Notes: generated from the letters alone by a model not told the origin. A stretch of DNA of 64,000 nucleotides from RYN-230 sp963718305 (GCA_963718305.1 CAVQZG010000022.1:124001-188000), one strand, 5' to 3'; shown: positions 51,995 through 61,618, counted from the stretch's first letter. Program-made: numbers and translations.

Positions 51995-54712
51995 GTGAGA
52001 GCCATCCGCCGCTTTACCGTCCGTGCCGCGCTGCCGGAATCCCTCGCCCCGCTGCGCGACCTCACGCTGAACCTCCGCTGGTCCTGGCACGCCGAGACCA
52101 GGGACCTGTTCGCGGCGATCGATCCGGCCGGCTGGGAGGCGTCCGGGCACGACCCGGTCGCGCTGCTCGGCGAGGTGCCGCCGGCCCAGCTCGAGAGCCT
52201 GGGCCACGATCAGGCGTTCCTGCGGCGGCTCGACGACGCGGCCCGGGACCTGGACCAGTACCTGTCCGGGCCGCGGTGGTACCAGCAGCACGCGGATGGC
52301 GGCGGGGCCGGCCCGGAGCGGGGCCCGTCCGGGCCGCCGGCCGCGATCGCCTACTTCTCCCCCGAGTACGGGATCACCCAGGCCCTGCCCCAGTACTCGG
52401 GCGGCCTCGGCATCCTGGCCGGTGATCATCTCAAGGCCGGCAGCGACCTGGGGGTCCCGCTCATCGGGGTGGGCCTGCTGTACCGGCACGGGTACTTCAC
52501 CCAGTCCCTGTCGCCCGAGGGCTGGCAGACGGAGCGTTACCCGGCCAGCGACCCGAACGGGCTGCCGCTCACCCTGCTCCGCGCCCCCGACGGGACCGCC
52601 GTGCGGGTCAGCGTGGCCCTGGCCGAAGGCAAGCTGCTGGCCGCGCAGATCTGGATGGCCCAGGTCGGCCGGGTCCCGCTGCTGCTGCTCGACTCCTACG
52701 TGGAAGAAAACGAGCCCGCGCTGCGCGAGGTCACCGACCGGCTCTACGGCGGCGGCGGCGATCACCGGCTGCGCCAGGAGCTGCTGCTGGGCGTGGGGGG
52801 AGTCCGCGCGGTCCGGGCGTTCTGCGCGCTCACCCGGCACGCCGAGCCGGAGGTCTTCCATACCAACGAGGGACACGCCGGCTTCCTCGGCGTGGAGCGC
52901 ATCCGGGAGTACGCCGAGCAGGGCCTCACCTTCGAGGAGGCCATCGAGCTGTGCCGGGCCGGCACGGTGTTCACCACGCACACCCCGGTGCCGGCCGGGA
53001 TCGACCGGTTCAGCCGCGACCTGGTGGAGCGGCACTTCAGCGGGGCCGCCGCCGACCCGGCGCTGCCGATCGACCGGGTACTGGCCCTGGGCGCGGAGAC
53101 GTTCCCCGGCGGCGACCCGTCCGTGTTCAACATGGCCGTGATGGGCATGCGGCTGGCCCAGCGGGTGAACGGCGTCAGCCAGCTGCACGGCCAGGTCAGC
53201 CGGGAGATGTTCGCCGGCCTGTGGCCCGGGTTCGACACCGCCCAGGTGCCGATCGGCTCGGTCACCAACGGGGTGCACGCCCCCACCTGGGTCGCCCAGG
53301 AGGTCCTGGACCTGGCCAGCGCCACGCCGGAGGACTCCGCCGTGGCCCAGCAGCTGCCCGAGGACGGGCACGCCTGGGAGCGCGTCGCGCACACCGCCCC
53401 CGCCCGGCTGTGGGAGATCCGCCGGGCGCTGCGCGGCCGGCTGGTCGCGCAGGCCCGGGAGCGGCTGCGGGCGTCCTGGCGGCAGCGCGGCGCCAGCGAC
53501 CCGGAGCTGGCCTGGACCGATCAGGTACTCGACGAGAACGTGCTGACCATCGGGTTCGCCCGCCGGGTGCCGTCCTACAAGCGGCTCACGCTGATCCTGC
53601 ACGACCAGGCCCGGCTGACCGAGCTGATGCTCGACCCGGAGCGGCCAGTGCAGTTCATCATCGCGGGCAAGGCTCACCCGGCCGACGACGGCGGCAAGCG
53701 GCTGATCCAGCAGATGGTCCAGTTCGCCGACAATCCGCTCGTGCGGCACCGGATCGTCTTCCTCCCTGATTACGACATGGCGATGGCCCGCGCCCTGGTC
53801 CAGGGCTGCGACGTGTGGCTGAATAACCCGCTGCGCCCGCTGGAGGCGTCCGGTACTTCCGGCATGAAGTCGGCGCTGAACGGCGGGCTCAACCTGTCCA
53901 TCCGGGACGGCTGGTGGGACGAGTGGTACGACGGCGCCGACGGCTGGGCCATCCCGTCCGCGGACGGGGTGGAGGACCCGGAGCGGCGCGACGAGCTCGA
54001 ATCCAGCGCGCTCTATGACCTGCTCAGCCAGACGGTGGCGCCGCGGTTCTACGACACCGGCGCGGACGGGCTGCCCCGCCGCTGGCTGGAGATGGTCGGG
54101 CACACGCTGCGCGCCCTCGGCCCCCGCGTCCAGGCCTCCCGGATGGTCCGCGAGTACGTGGAGGAGCTGTACATCCCGGCCGCCCAGGCCTCCCGCGCGC
54201 TGAGCGAGGGTGCGGTGCTGGTCCGCGCGGGGCTGGCCAGCACGGGGCCGGCCAGCACGATCTCGGCCAGCACGGGCCGGACGGAGCCGTTCGCGGCCGC
54301 CCGCGAGCTGGCCGCCTGGAAGCGCCGGGTGACCCGGGCCTGGGGCGGGGTCCGCATCGAGCATGTCGAGGGCGAGGACGGCGACCAGGGGCCCGGTGGC
54401 AGCCTGGTGGTCCGGGCCACGGTGGCCCTGGGCGGGCTGTCACCCGACGATGTGAGCGTCGAGGTCGTCTACGGCCGGGTGGGAGACGCGGACGAGATCC
54501 TCAACCCGGCGGTGAGCCCCCTGACCATCGAGGATGGGCCGGAGGACGGCGTGGCCCGGTTCGTGGGCAAGGCCGAGCTGGGCCGTCCCGGGCCGTTCGG
54601 CTACACGCTCCGGGTCGTGCCCCGGCATCCCCTGCTGGCCGGCGCCGCGGAGATGGGCCTGGTCACCCTGCCGGAGGCGCCCGCCGGGCTGACCACCGGC
54701 GACCTGCGCTGA
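51995..54712 (+). CDS. glgP: Alpha-glucan phosphorylase
   Basis: A 905-residue PLP enzyme that releases glucose-1-phosphate from alpha-glucans; the actinobacterial GlgP form with an N-terminal DUF3417 segment (RFTVRAALPESLAPLRDLTL and NLRWSWHAETRDLFA). YFSPEYGITQALPQYSGGLG, EVFHTNEGHAGFLGVERIRE, RRVPSYKRLTLILHDQARL and the PLP-lysine motif LEASGTSGMKSALNGGLNLS are present. A 15-bp repeat sits at about residues 748-762 between the barrel and the C-terminal domain. The GTG at 51995 has AAGGA seven bases upstream. It is divergent from the GlgE synthesis genes and supplies the breakdown side. Confidence 0.94.
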   Translation: MRAIRRFTVRAALPESLAPLRDLTLNLRWSWHAETRDLFAAIDPAGWEASGHDPVALLGEVPPAQLESLGHDQAFLRRLDDAARDLDQYLSGPRWYQQHADGGGAGPERGPSGPPAAIAYFSPEYGITQALPQYSGGLGILAGDHLKAGSDLGVPLIGVGLLYRHGYFTQSLSPEGWQTERYPASDPNGLPLTLLRAPDGTAVRVSVALAEGKLLAAQIWMAQVGRVPLLLLDSYVEENEPALREVTDRLYGGGGDHRLRQELLLGVGGVRAVRAFCALTRHAEPEVFHTNEGHAGFLGVERIREYAEQGLTFEEAIELCRAGTVFTTHTPVPAGIDRFSRDLVERHFSGAAADPALPIDRVLALGAETFPGGDPSVFNMAVMGMRLAQRVNGVSQLHGQVSREMFAGLWPGFDTAQVPIGSVTNGVHAPTWVAQEVLDLASATPEDSAVAQQLPEDGHAWERVAHTAPARLWEIRRALRGRLVAQARERLRASWRQRGASDPELAWTDQVLDENVLTIGFARRVPSYKRLTLILHDQARLTELMLDPERPVQFIIAGKAHPADDGGKRLIQQMVQFADNPLVRHRIVFLPDYDMAMARALVQGCDVWLNNPLRPLEASGTSGMKSALNGGLNLSIRDGWWDEWYDGADGWAIPSADGVEDPERRDELESSALYDLLSQTVAPRFYDTGADGLPRRWLEMVGHTLRALGPRVQASRMVREYVEELYIPAAQASRALSEGAVLVRAGLASTGPASTISASTGRTEPFAAARELAAWKRRVTRAWGGVRIEHVEGEDGDQGPGGSLVVRATVALGGLSPDDVSVEVVYGRVGDADEILNPAVSPLTIEDGPEDGVARFVGKAELGRPGPFGYTLRVVPRHPLLAGAAEMGLVTLPEAPAGLTTGDLR
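54236..54280 (+). repeat. Three 15-bp units within glgP
   Basis: GCCAGCACGGGGCCG, GCCAGCACGATCTCG and GCCAGCACGGGCCGG are contiguous and in frame, encoding a short Ala/Ser/Thr linker (ASTGPASTISASTGR) outside the catalytic core. Confidence 0.8.
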
Positions 54713-54825
54713 CCACCAGCGGCCGCGCTGACCCCGGCGGCCTGACGCCAGAAGCCTGCGCTGGTCACCCGGCGAGCTGCGCTGGCCACCGGCGGCCTGC
54801 GCTGACCACCCGGCGACCTGCGCTG
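54686..54825. repeat. Degenerate 20-21 bp tandem repeats running out of the glgP 3' end
   Basis: About six units of the form GCGCTGACCACCCGGCGACCT. The first copy is the last codons of glgP itself (coding GLTTGDLR-stop), and the others follow in the intergenic region, so the array has expanded from the gene end. Not a simple hairpin. Confidence 0.75.
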
Positions 54826-55190
54826 GGGGAAGTCACGGGCGGCGGGCCGTAAGCGGAAAATCCCGGCGGAAACCCCTGCGGAGAGGCGTCGCGGGGGACC
54901 GCCGGCCGGCCGCCAGGACCCCGCGGCCCCCAAAAATTGCGGAAAGTGTTCGTCGTATCACGTTCCGCACGTAAACCGCCGTGCGTGGCACTGCGTCTAC
55001 TTTATGCAACATGCTCGCGGGCGCGCGTCTGCCGCTCCCGCGGGCGGCTGCAGACAACAGGTTCAGGCGCGCCAGCAGGGAAGCCCGGGGGGGCCATGAA
55101 TACCAGCTACACGTTATGCGAGCCGCATGACGCCCTCGTGTCACTTTCCGTCACCGAAGTCATGCCCACACGTGAAAGGACACCGTCGTC
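54826..55190. other. Upstream region of bldC
   Basis: About 365 bases without a gene, less GC-rich around 54935-55010. CGCACG (54966-54971) and CGTGCG (54980-54985) form a small dyad. A long leader is common for developmental regulators. No RNA gene recognised; the promoter position could not be fixed. Confidence 0.45.
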
Positions 55191-55409
55191 ATGAAGCAAG
55201 ACAACCGCACCGAGGACAGGCTCCTGACGCCGTCAGAGGTCGCTGCGTTGTTCCGGGTCGACCCGAAGACCGTGACCCGGTGGGCACAGCAGGGCAAGCT
55301 GCGGTCCATCCGGACGCTGGGCGGCCACCGCCGGTACAGCGAGTCGGAGATCCAGGCCTTCCTGCAGGACTCGCAGGGGGTGCCCCAGCCGCGGTCGGCC
55401 GAAGACTGA
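55191..55409 (+). CDS. bldC: BldC-family developmental transcriptional regulator
   Basis: A 72-residue MerR-type winged-helix protein. LLTPSEVAALFRVDPKTVTR, WAQQGKLRSIRTLGGHRRYS and ESEIQAFLQ match BldC of Streptomyces almost throughout; the protein is the DNA-binding domain only. BldC binds direct repeats cooperatively and delays or times sporulation. The ATG is preceded by AAAGGA. It is between glgP and an enoyl-CoA hydratase gene, on the same strand as both. Confidence 0.93.
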   Translation: MKQDNRTEDRLLTPSEVAALFRVDPKTVTRWAQQGKLRSIRTLGGHRRYSESEIQAFLQDSQGVPQPRSAED

Positions 55410-55490
55410 CGGAGGAGTACCCTCCACCTGGGCCCTGGGCGGGCAGCCGTGCCTGCCTGCGCGGGAACGCGGCCCGGCAGGAGGTGCGTG

Positions 55491-56270
55491 ATGGGGGAAC
55501 TCGTCCGGGTCGAGATCGATCAGGCCATCGCCACGATCCGGCTCGACCGGCCGCCCATGAACGCGCTGAACGCCCAGGTCCAGGACGAGATGGCGGCGGC
55601 CGCCGCACAGGTGTCCGCGGACAGCAGCGTCCGGGCCGTGGTGCTCTACGGCGGCCCGAAGGTGTTCGCCGCGGGCGCGGACATCAAGGAGATGGCCGGG
55701 GCCGGCTACGGCCAGATGGCCGCGGACTCGCGGCGGCTGCAGGCCAGCTTCACCGCCGTGGCCAAGATCCCCAAGCCGGTCGTGGCCGCGGTGACCGGGT
55801 ACGCGCTCGGCGGCGGCCTCGAACTGGCGCTGTGCGCGGATTTCCGGGTGGCCGGCCAGTCCGCCCAGGTGGGCCAGCCGGAGATCCTGCTCGGGGTCAT
55901 CCCCGGTGCGGGCGGGACCCAGCGGCTGCCCCGGCTGGTCGGCCCGGCCCGGGCCAAGGACATCGTGTTCACCGGGCGTTTCGTGGGCGCGGCCGAGGCC
56001 CTGGACATCGGCCTGGTGGACCGGGTGGTGCCGGACGCGGAGGTCTACGACGTGGCCCGGGCTCTGGTGGCCCGGTATGCCACCGGGCCCGCGCTCGCGC
56101 TGCGCGCCGCCAAGCAGGCCATCGACGATGGCCTGGAGACCGACCTGGACACCGGGCTGGAGATCGAGCGGCTGCAGTTCGCCGGGCTGTTCGCCACCGA
56201 GGACCAGTCCACCGGCATGCGCAGCTTCCTCGAGAACGGACCGGGCAAAGCGACCTTTGCCGGCCGGTGA
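55491..56270 (+). CDS. Enoyl-CoA hydratase/isomerase
   Basis: A 259-residue crotonase-fold enzyme of fatty-acid beta-oxidation. The oxyanion-hole and catalytic segments are FAAGADIKEMAGAGYG, VTGYALGGGLELALCADFRV (first catalytic Glu) and GQPEILLGVIPGAGGTQRLP (second catalytic Glu), the complete set for a true 2-enoyl-CoA hydratase. The ATG follows AGGAGG. It lies 81 bases after bldC and 91 before a small hypothetical gene on the same strand, and may share their transcript. Confidence 0.93.
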   Translation: MGELVRVEIDQAIATIRLDRPPMNALNAQVQDEMAAAAAQVSADSSVRAVVLYGGPKVFAAGADIKEMAGAGYGQMAADSRRLQASFTAVAKIPKPVVAAVTGYALGGGLELALCADFRVAGQSAQVGQPEILLGVIPGAGGTQRLPRLVGPARAKDIVFTGRFVGAAEALDIGLVDRVVPDAEVYDVARALVARYATGPALALRAAKQAIDDGLETDLDTGLEIERLQFAGLFATEDQSTGMRSFLENGPGKATFAGR

Positions 56271-56361
56271 TTCGTGTTACGGCCACCTTCGCGGGCCAGT
56301 GACAATTGACGTAGCGTGCGGGCATGCCGCCCGCGAGCCCGCCCCGAGGGAGCAGCGAAGC

Positions 56362-56772
56362 ATGACGCAGCCGGACGAGAGCCCCGACCTTGAGCTGGTC
56401 ACCGCTGCGCTGCGGGCGGACAGCGCCGACGCGGCCATCTACGCCCGGGTGCTCACCGAGTCCCTCGGCGAGTCGCTGCCGCCCGGAACCGTGACCATAG
56501 AGCGGGACCGGTCCATGTCCGACCGGATGCACGGGCGCCCCGGCGCGGTGTCCAGCATCACGGTCCGGCTGGGGGACCGGGTCATGTCGCTGGCCGTGCG
56601 GGGCGGGCAGCCCAGCGCGGAAATCTGCCGCGAGGTGCGCGGGGTGGTGCTGTCCCGCCAGCCGGTGGCGGTGCAGGAATGGGCCGCCGAGCTGGCCAGG
56701 GCCCTGGTCGGCTACGCGGAGCAGAACGCCAGGACGGCGGAGGCCTTGCGCCGGCTGGTCACCGGCGGCTAG
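56362..56772 (+). CDS. Conserved actinobacterial hypothetical protein
   Basis: A 136-residue soluble protein that begins MTQPDESPDLELVTAALRAD. I do not recognise a named domain. It contains an alternating beta region (GTVTIERDRSMSDRMHGRPG, then SSITVRLGDRVMSLAVR) and a C-terminal helical part (WAAELARALVGYAEQNARTA). Similar proteins are found beside Ser/Thr kinase genes in other actinomycetes. No membrane segment. GAGGGAGCAGCGAAGC precedes the ATG. Function unknown. Confidence 0.65.
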   Translation: MTQPDESPDLELVTAALRADSADAAIYARVLTESLGESLPPGTVTIERDRSMSDRMHGRPGAVSSITVRLGDRVMSLAVRGGQPSAEICREVRGVVLSRQPVAVQEWAAELARALVGYAEQNARTAEALRRLVTGG

Positions 56773-56886
56773 CGGGGGCGCCGTGGCTCCGGGGGGCTGG
56801 TTACCATGCGGGCGGGACCGCTCCCACCTGCGTTCTGTGCGGTCTGGATGGGGCAGCCCGAGGGTAGTTCGTAGGCTGGGGGGGCG

Positions 56887-58747
56887 ATGACACCAGCAGA
56901 GCACACGCCAGGGCGGCTCGGCCCGTACCGGTTGCTCGACCGGATAGGCGAGGGTGGCATGGGCGTGGTCTACCTCGCGCGTGACCCGGACCAGCGCTCG
57001 GTCGCGGTGAAGGTCCTGCGCCCGGCGGTGGCCGGCGACCCGAACGCGCGGCTGCGGCTGGCCCGTGAGGTCGAGACCATGCGCCGGGTCCGCAGCCCGT
57101 TCGTGGCCGAGGTGCTCGACACCGACGTGACCAGCGAGACGCCCTACATCGTGACCCGGTACGTGCCGGGCCGCACGCTGGACGAAGTGGTGACGCAGGA
57201 GGGCCCGCTGAGCGGGACCCGGCTGATCCGGCTGGCCGCCGGGCTCGCGGATGCCCTGGCCGCCATCCACGCGGCGGGCGTGGTGCACCGCGACCTGAAG
57301 CCGGGCAACGTGATGCTGATGAACGGCGACCCGGTGGTGATCGACTTCGGCATCGCCCAGGCCCTCGACTCGACCCGGCTCACCATGACCGGCATGTTCA
57401 TGGGCACGCCCGGCTACCTGTCGCCGGAGGTCATCGAGGGCCAGAGCAGCACCTCGTTCTCGGACGTGCACGCCTGGGGAGCCACCGTGGCCTTCGCCGC
57501 GACCGGGCGCCCGCCGTTCGGCACCGGATCCTACGAGACCATCTTCTACCGGATCGTGAACGGCAAGCCGGACCTGTCCGGCGTCGCGGCGCCGATGGGG
57601 GAACTGCTGGCGGCCGCGCTGCGCCGGGACCCGGCGCAGCGGCCCGCGGCCATCCAGTTGCGCAGCCGGGCGGCCGCGCTGGACCCGGCCGCCCTGCTGC
57701 CCACGGCGGTGCCCGCGGGTGGCCTGCAGGGGATGGGGCTGGGGGCCCCGGGGACGCGGGCCGAGGGCGGCCCGCTGCGCCCCACGGCCCTGGACGGGTT
57801 CGGCGGCTTCGCCGGGCCGGGCGGGACCATGGCCTCCGGGCCGGCCCAGGGCGCCACCACGTACCCGCCGCCCGGAACCCAGCCGATCGCGGCCAGGCCG
57901 GTCTCAGCTGGTCCGATCGGGGGCCGGTCCGATGGGGGCCGGTCCGGTCCGGGCCGACGACTTCGCGGACATCCTGCCCCCGGTGGCTTATCCGCCGGGC
58001 CAGCCGGGCGGCCGTCAGGGCGGGTATCCCGGCCCGGACGACAGTTTCGGCGGCCGTTCGGGCCTGGCCGAACGGGCCGGCGGGAACGGGCAGGCCAGCC
58101 GGCCCGGGGAGGACCAGGCTAGAGCCGGCCGGGATGACGCGGACCGCTGGACGCCGCCCCGCCGGCAGCCGATCCTGGTCCTGGCCACGATGGTGATCGC
58201 GGTGAGCCTCGCGGTCATCCTGCCGGTGGCCGGCACCCTGATCGCGCTGGCCCTGCTGGTGCTGCTGCGGGCCGGCGATCTGGCCCACCGGGGCTCGGAC
58301 CAGCGGGGTCCCATCATGTCCGCGGCCGCCTTCCCCTTCTTCGTGGTCCGGTCGCTGCTCTCCACCGTGGTCATAGCGCCGCTGGCGCTCATCGTGGCGG
58401 CGGCTGTCGCCGGGCTCACCTTCCTGGGCATGCCGGCCAATCCGGGCCTGCACGCGCTGTCGTACGGGGCGGGCGGGCTGGTCGCGTTCTTCGCCTATGG
58501 CCCGGGGTCGGGCAAGGCCCGCCGCCAGCTCAACCGGATCTGCTCGGCGGCGGTGCGCAGCCCGGGCCTGCAGGCCGTGGCGCTGTTCGGGATGTGCGCG
58601 CTCGCGGTCGCGGCGGTCGCTACCGCGCTGACCGCGGCGGCCGCCTTCTGGCCGCTGGGCACGCCGACCGGCACGCTGGTGCACCTGCCCGCGTTCCCGG
58701 GGCTGTTCGGCCACGTGCGCCCCCGGCGCCTGCCGTTCTGGTTCTAG
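56887..58747 (+). CDS. Membrane-associated Ser/Thr protein kinase, with an apparent frameshift in the linker
   Basis: A Hanks-type kinase. Residues 14-265 form the kinase domain: GEGGMGVVYLARD (P-loop 21-28), Lys42 in VAVKVL, HRDLKPGNVM (134-143), DFG (153-155) and GTPGYLSPEVIEG. After a Pro/Gly-rich linker the second part (in the +1 frame) has about four membrane helices (PILVLATMVIAVSLAVILPV, SLLSTVVIAPLALIVAAAV, GGLVAFFAYGPGS, LFGMCALAVAAVATALTAA). The frame change lies in a repeat array at 57910-57950, where one unit is 16 rather than 15 bases (57910-57925, one extra G). Removing that G gives one protein of about 620 residues. The kinase domain itself is intact. Confidence 0.88.
57910..57955 (+). 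repeat. 15/16-bp repeats in the kinase linker
   Basis: GGTCCGATCGGGGGCC (16), GGTCCGATGGGGGCC (15) and GGTCCGGTCCGGGCC (15). With one G removed from the first, the codons read as five-residue units (AGPIG, AGPMG, AGPVR) in one frame with both flanks. Confidence 0.8.
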
Positions 58748-58856
58748 GCCGTCTGGTCGCCGCCTGGTGCAGAGCCTGCGCGGTGCTGACCCTTCTGGTT
58801 CCGGGCCGCCGTCATCCCGGCCGCTGCACCATAGGTTAAGGACCCGCGAAACCGGG

Positions 58857-59576
58857 TTAGCTGGCGCGCCGCTCAGGAAGGCCGCTCCCCGCCGGGACGC
58901 GCCCTGACCCGGCGGGAACCGGAGGGCCCGTCGGCCGGTCCGGAGCGGACCGGGAGGGCTGTGGTTGCGGCTGCGGCGGCGGCTTCTCGCGCCCGGCAGG
59001 TGGCAGGGGCCGGACGAGGCCGAGGGAGACCACCTCGTTGGCGAGCCTGACCCGCCGGTTGGTGCCCTCGGGGATGCGGAACTTCTGGTAGAGCCGGAGG
59101 AGATGCTGCTTGACCGCCGCCTCCGTCACCACGAGGTCGGCAGCGATCTCACGGGCGGTGGCCGGGGCCACGAACGCCTCGTCGGACAACGCCGGCTGGC
59201 ACAGCGACGTGAGCACGTCGAGTTCCCGCCTGGTCAGTTCGGGGCTGGGTGAGCGCCGCAGTTCGATCTCTGCGGTCAGGTCCTCAGTGGGGATGCCGCC
59301 GATCCGGCACCGGGCGTTCCCGAACGTCAGCACGTCCCCGTCCTCCAGGACGCGCCGGGCCACGAGCCGCCCGTTGACCCGGGTACCGTTGCGCGATAAC
59401 CCCAGGTCAGTGACGTAGACGTACGGCCCGCGGCGGATGATCTCCGCGTGCAGGCGGGAGACACTCGGATCACTGAGCCGGATGTCTACCCCACCGCCGC
59501 GCCCGATTGTCGTCACAGCCTCGCCCAGCGGTATCACCTCGCCGCTGTCCTCGATGCGTATGTAGGGCCCTTCCAC
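58857..59576 (-). CDS. FHA-domain protein with C-terminal helix-turn-helix
   Basis: A 239-residue protein. Residues about 20-95 are an FHA phosphothreonine-binding domain: TTIGRGGGVDIRLSDPSVSR with the conserved Gly-Arg, Ser-Arg-His and the motif LSRNGTRVNG. Residues about 113-190 are a LuxR/HTH-like DNA-binding region: LTRRELDVLTSLCQP, ATAREIAADLVVTEAAVKQH and LLRLYQKFRI. A Pro/Gln-rich tail follows. It could read the phosphorylation state set by a Ser/Thr kinase, and a membrane kinase gene is its convergent neighbour. ATG start; ribosome-binding site GGGAGGAACG. Confidence 0.82.
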   Translation of the reverse strand: MEGPYIRIEDSGEVIPLGEAVTTIGRGGGVDIRLSDPSVSRLHAEIIRRGPYVYVTDLGLSRNGTRVNGRLVARRVLEDGDVLTFGNARCRIGGIPTEDLTAEIELRRSPSPELTRRELDVLTSLCQPALSDEAFVAPATAREIAADLVVTEAAVKQHLLRLYQKFRIPEGTNRRVRLANEVVSLGLVRPLPPAGREKPPPQPQPQPSRSAPDRPTGPPVPAGSGRVPAGSGLPERRAS

Positions 59577-59780
59577 GACCGTTCCTCCCGCTTGTCCGAG
59601 CAGTCACGGATCTCTCTCCGTGCAGTTACCCTTCCCGGGCGGACTCGTACCCCGTTTTCCTTATGTGGTTTGGCTTCGCGCACCCCCGGGTGACCGGCCG
59701 CTGATCATTTGCCGGCCGGTGCAGGGAACCGGCAGCCCCCGGAAGTACACTGCCGAGCGAGTCTTTGGGAGGAAGAAGAA

Positions 59781-60923
59781 ATGGCGGACAAGCCGTCCAA
59801 GGGCCTGGCGGACGTCGTCGCCGCGTCCACCGCATTGAGCGATATCGATGGGCAGGCCGGGCGGCTGTTCTACCGCGGCTACGACATTCATCAGCTCGCC
59901 GGGGCCTCGACGTTCGAGGAGATCGCCTACCTGCTGCAGCGGGGGTCGGCGCCAGGCCTGGGTGAGCTGGGCGGCTACCGCGCCGAACTGGTCGCCGGCC
60001 GGACCCTGGGCAAGCTGGTCAGCTCCACGCTGCCGCAGATCGCGGCCAGCCAGGGCCCGATGGAGGCGATGCGCAGCCTGGTCTCCCTGGCCAGTGCGGA
60101 TGACCCGGATGAGAGCTCCAACGCGGCGGCGGCGAACGAGCGGAAGGCCGCCCGGCTCACCGCGCAGCAGCCGATCCTGGTCGCCGCCTACCACGCGGCC
60201 CGCGAGGGGCGTGAGTGCGTGCCGGACGATCCCGGCCTCAGCCTGGCCGCCAACTTCCTGTTCCAGTTGCGTGGCACCGCCCCGTCCGCGCGGGATGCTG
60301 AGATCCTGGACACGTGCCTGGTGCTGCACGCGGACCACACGATGAACGCGTCCACGTTCGCCGCGCGGGTCTGCGCGGCCACCCTGTCCGACATGCACTC
60401 AGCGGTGGTCGCGGCGCTCGGGACGCTGAAGGGCCCGTTGCACGGGGGAGCCAATGAGCAGGTGATGCGCGGGCTGGAGGCGATCAGGGCCTCGGCCGGC
60501 GCGGACCCGGTCGCCGCGGTCGGCCCGGTGATCGGGGAACGGCTGGGCGCCGGGGAGAAGATCATGGGCTTCGGTCACCGGGTCTACAAGACCGAGGATC
60601 CGCGGGCCACCCACCTGCGCCAGATGTCCGGGGAACTGGCCGAGGCGTCGGGGGACGACACGTACTACCGGATGTCCCGGGCGATGGAGGAGACCGTGTT
60701 CGCGGACAAGGGCCTCTATCCGAACGTGGACTTCTACGCCGCGACGGTCTATCACTACCTGGGCATTCCCACGGACCTGTTCACCCCGGTCTTCTCGGTC
60801 AGCCGGATGGCCGGCTGGACCGCCCACGTGATGGAGCAGCACGCGGACAACCGGCTGATCCGGCCGGACAGCGAGTACATCGGCGAGCGCGACCTCACCT
60901 GGGTCGCTCTAAGCGAGCGGTAG
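59781..60923 (+). CDS. Citrate synthase (or 2-methylcitrate synthase)
   Basis: A 380-residue type-II-like (small) citrate synthase: KGPLHGGANEQVM and MGFGHRVYKTEDPRATHL hold the two catalytic His, and NVDFYAATVYHYLGIPTDLF the Asp. Such short enzymes include both citrate and 2-methylcitrate synthases; adjacency to icd and mdh favours the TCA role, with oxaloacetate and acetyl-CoA as substrates. The ATG follows GGAGG by eight bases. It overlaps the DUF3017 gene (last base of its stop is the first of that start), so the two are coupled. Confidence 0.92.
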   Translation: MADKPSKGLADVVAASTALSDIDGQAGRLFYRGYDIHQLAGASTFEEIAYLLQRGSAPGLGELGGYRAELVAGRTLGKLVSSTLPQIAASQGPMEAMRSLVSLASADDPDESSNAAAANERKAARLTAQQPILVAAYHAAREGRECVPDDPGLSLAANFLFQLRGTAPSARDAEILDTCLVLHADHTMNASTFAARVCAATLSDMHSAVVAALGTLKGPLHGGANEQVMRGLEAIRASAGADPVAAVGPVIGERLGAGEKIMGFGHRVYKTEDPRATHLRQMSGELAEASGDDTYYRMSRAMEETVFADKGLYPNVDFYAATVYHYLGIPTDLFTPVFSVSRMAGWTAHVMEQHADNRLIRPDSEYIGERDLTWVALSER

Positions 60924-61552
60924 TGACCGACGAGGTAACGGGGATCACGCCGCCGGCGCCGGGGGGCCTGGCCGCCTACGCGCTGGGCAGCATCGCCGGG
61001 CCGGGCTGGAATACCTGGCAGCAGCCAGAGGGCGGCCGGCCAGAGGGCGGCCGCCGGCGGGCCGCGCCGCCTCCGGACCGGCCGGGGTATGCCCGGAGTT
61101 CCGGATCTCCGCAGGACCCTGGGTATCCGCCCAGGCCGTCGTCCCCGCCGCCCTCCGCGTCGCCGCGGCCCGCCCACCTGGGCGGGGCGGCCTACCCCGA
61201 GGGTCCGGTGCACCACCAGCATCAGCCGGGCCCGGGCACCCCGGCCGGCCCGCCACGCGGCGGCCGGGCCCGGCGGTCTGGCCCGGTGCGGGGGTCCCAG
61301 GTGGCGTACACGATCGTCCTGGCGGGCCTGGTGGCCGGGCTGGCTTACATCTGGCAAGGTCCGCACTCGGTCCGGGCAGGTACGTTTATCCTGGCGGGTG
61401 CGCTTTTCGTTGCAGTCGCGGCCAGGCTTGCGCTGCCGGAGCGGCGGGCGGGCATGCTCGCCAGCAGGCGGCGTTATATCGACGTGACGGTGCTGGCCAT
61501 CCTGGCCATCGGCCTGCTGGTCGCTGGCCTGGTGCTGCCGACCCCGTCGTAA
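60923..61552 (+). CDS. DUF3017-domain membrane protein
   Basis: A 209-residue protein with a Pro/Gly/Arg-rich cytoplasmic N-half (to about residue 125) and three hydrophobic helices in the C-half: YTIVLAGLVAGLAYIW, AGTFILAGALFVAVAARLAL and YIDVTVLAILAIGLLVAGLV. This is the DUF3017 family, which in Streptomyces also lies just before mdh. The function is unknown. The start is GTG within the stop codon of the citrate synthase gene. Confidence 0.85.
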   Translation: MTDEVTGITPPAPGGLAAYALGSIAGPGWNTWQQPEGGRPEGGRRRAAPPPDRPGYARSSGSPQDPGYPPRPSSPPPSASPRPAHLGGAAYPEGPVHHQHQPGPGTPAGPPRGGRARRSGPVRGSQVAYTIVLAGLVAGLAYIWQGPHSVRAGTFILAGALFVAVAARLALPERRAGMLASRRRYIDVTVLAILAIGLLVAGLVLPTPS

Positions 61553-61618
61553 CCGTGCCCCAGGGATAACAGCCCGGCGGGTAAGAGCACAGCGCAGTAG
61601 GGAAGGGAAGTCCGGGGC

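Noticed and set aside
51965..54364. 799-residue reverse-strand frame
   Set aside because: Antisense shadow of glgP, which has complete phosphorylase motifs.
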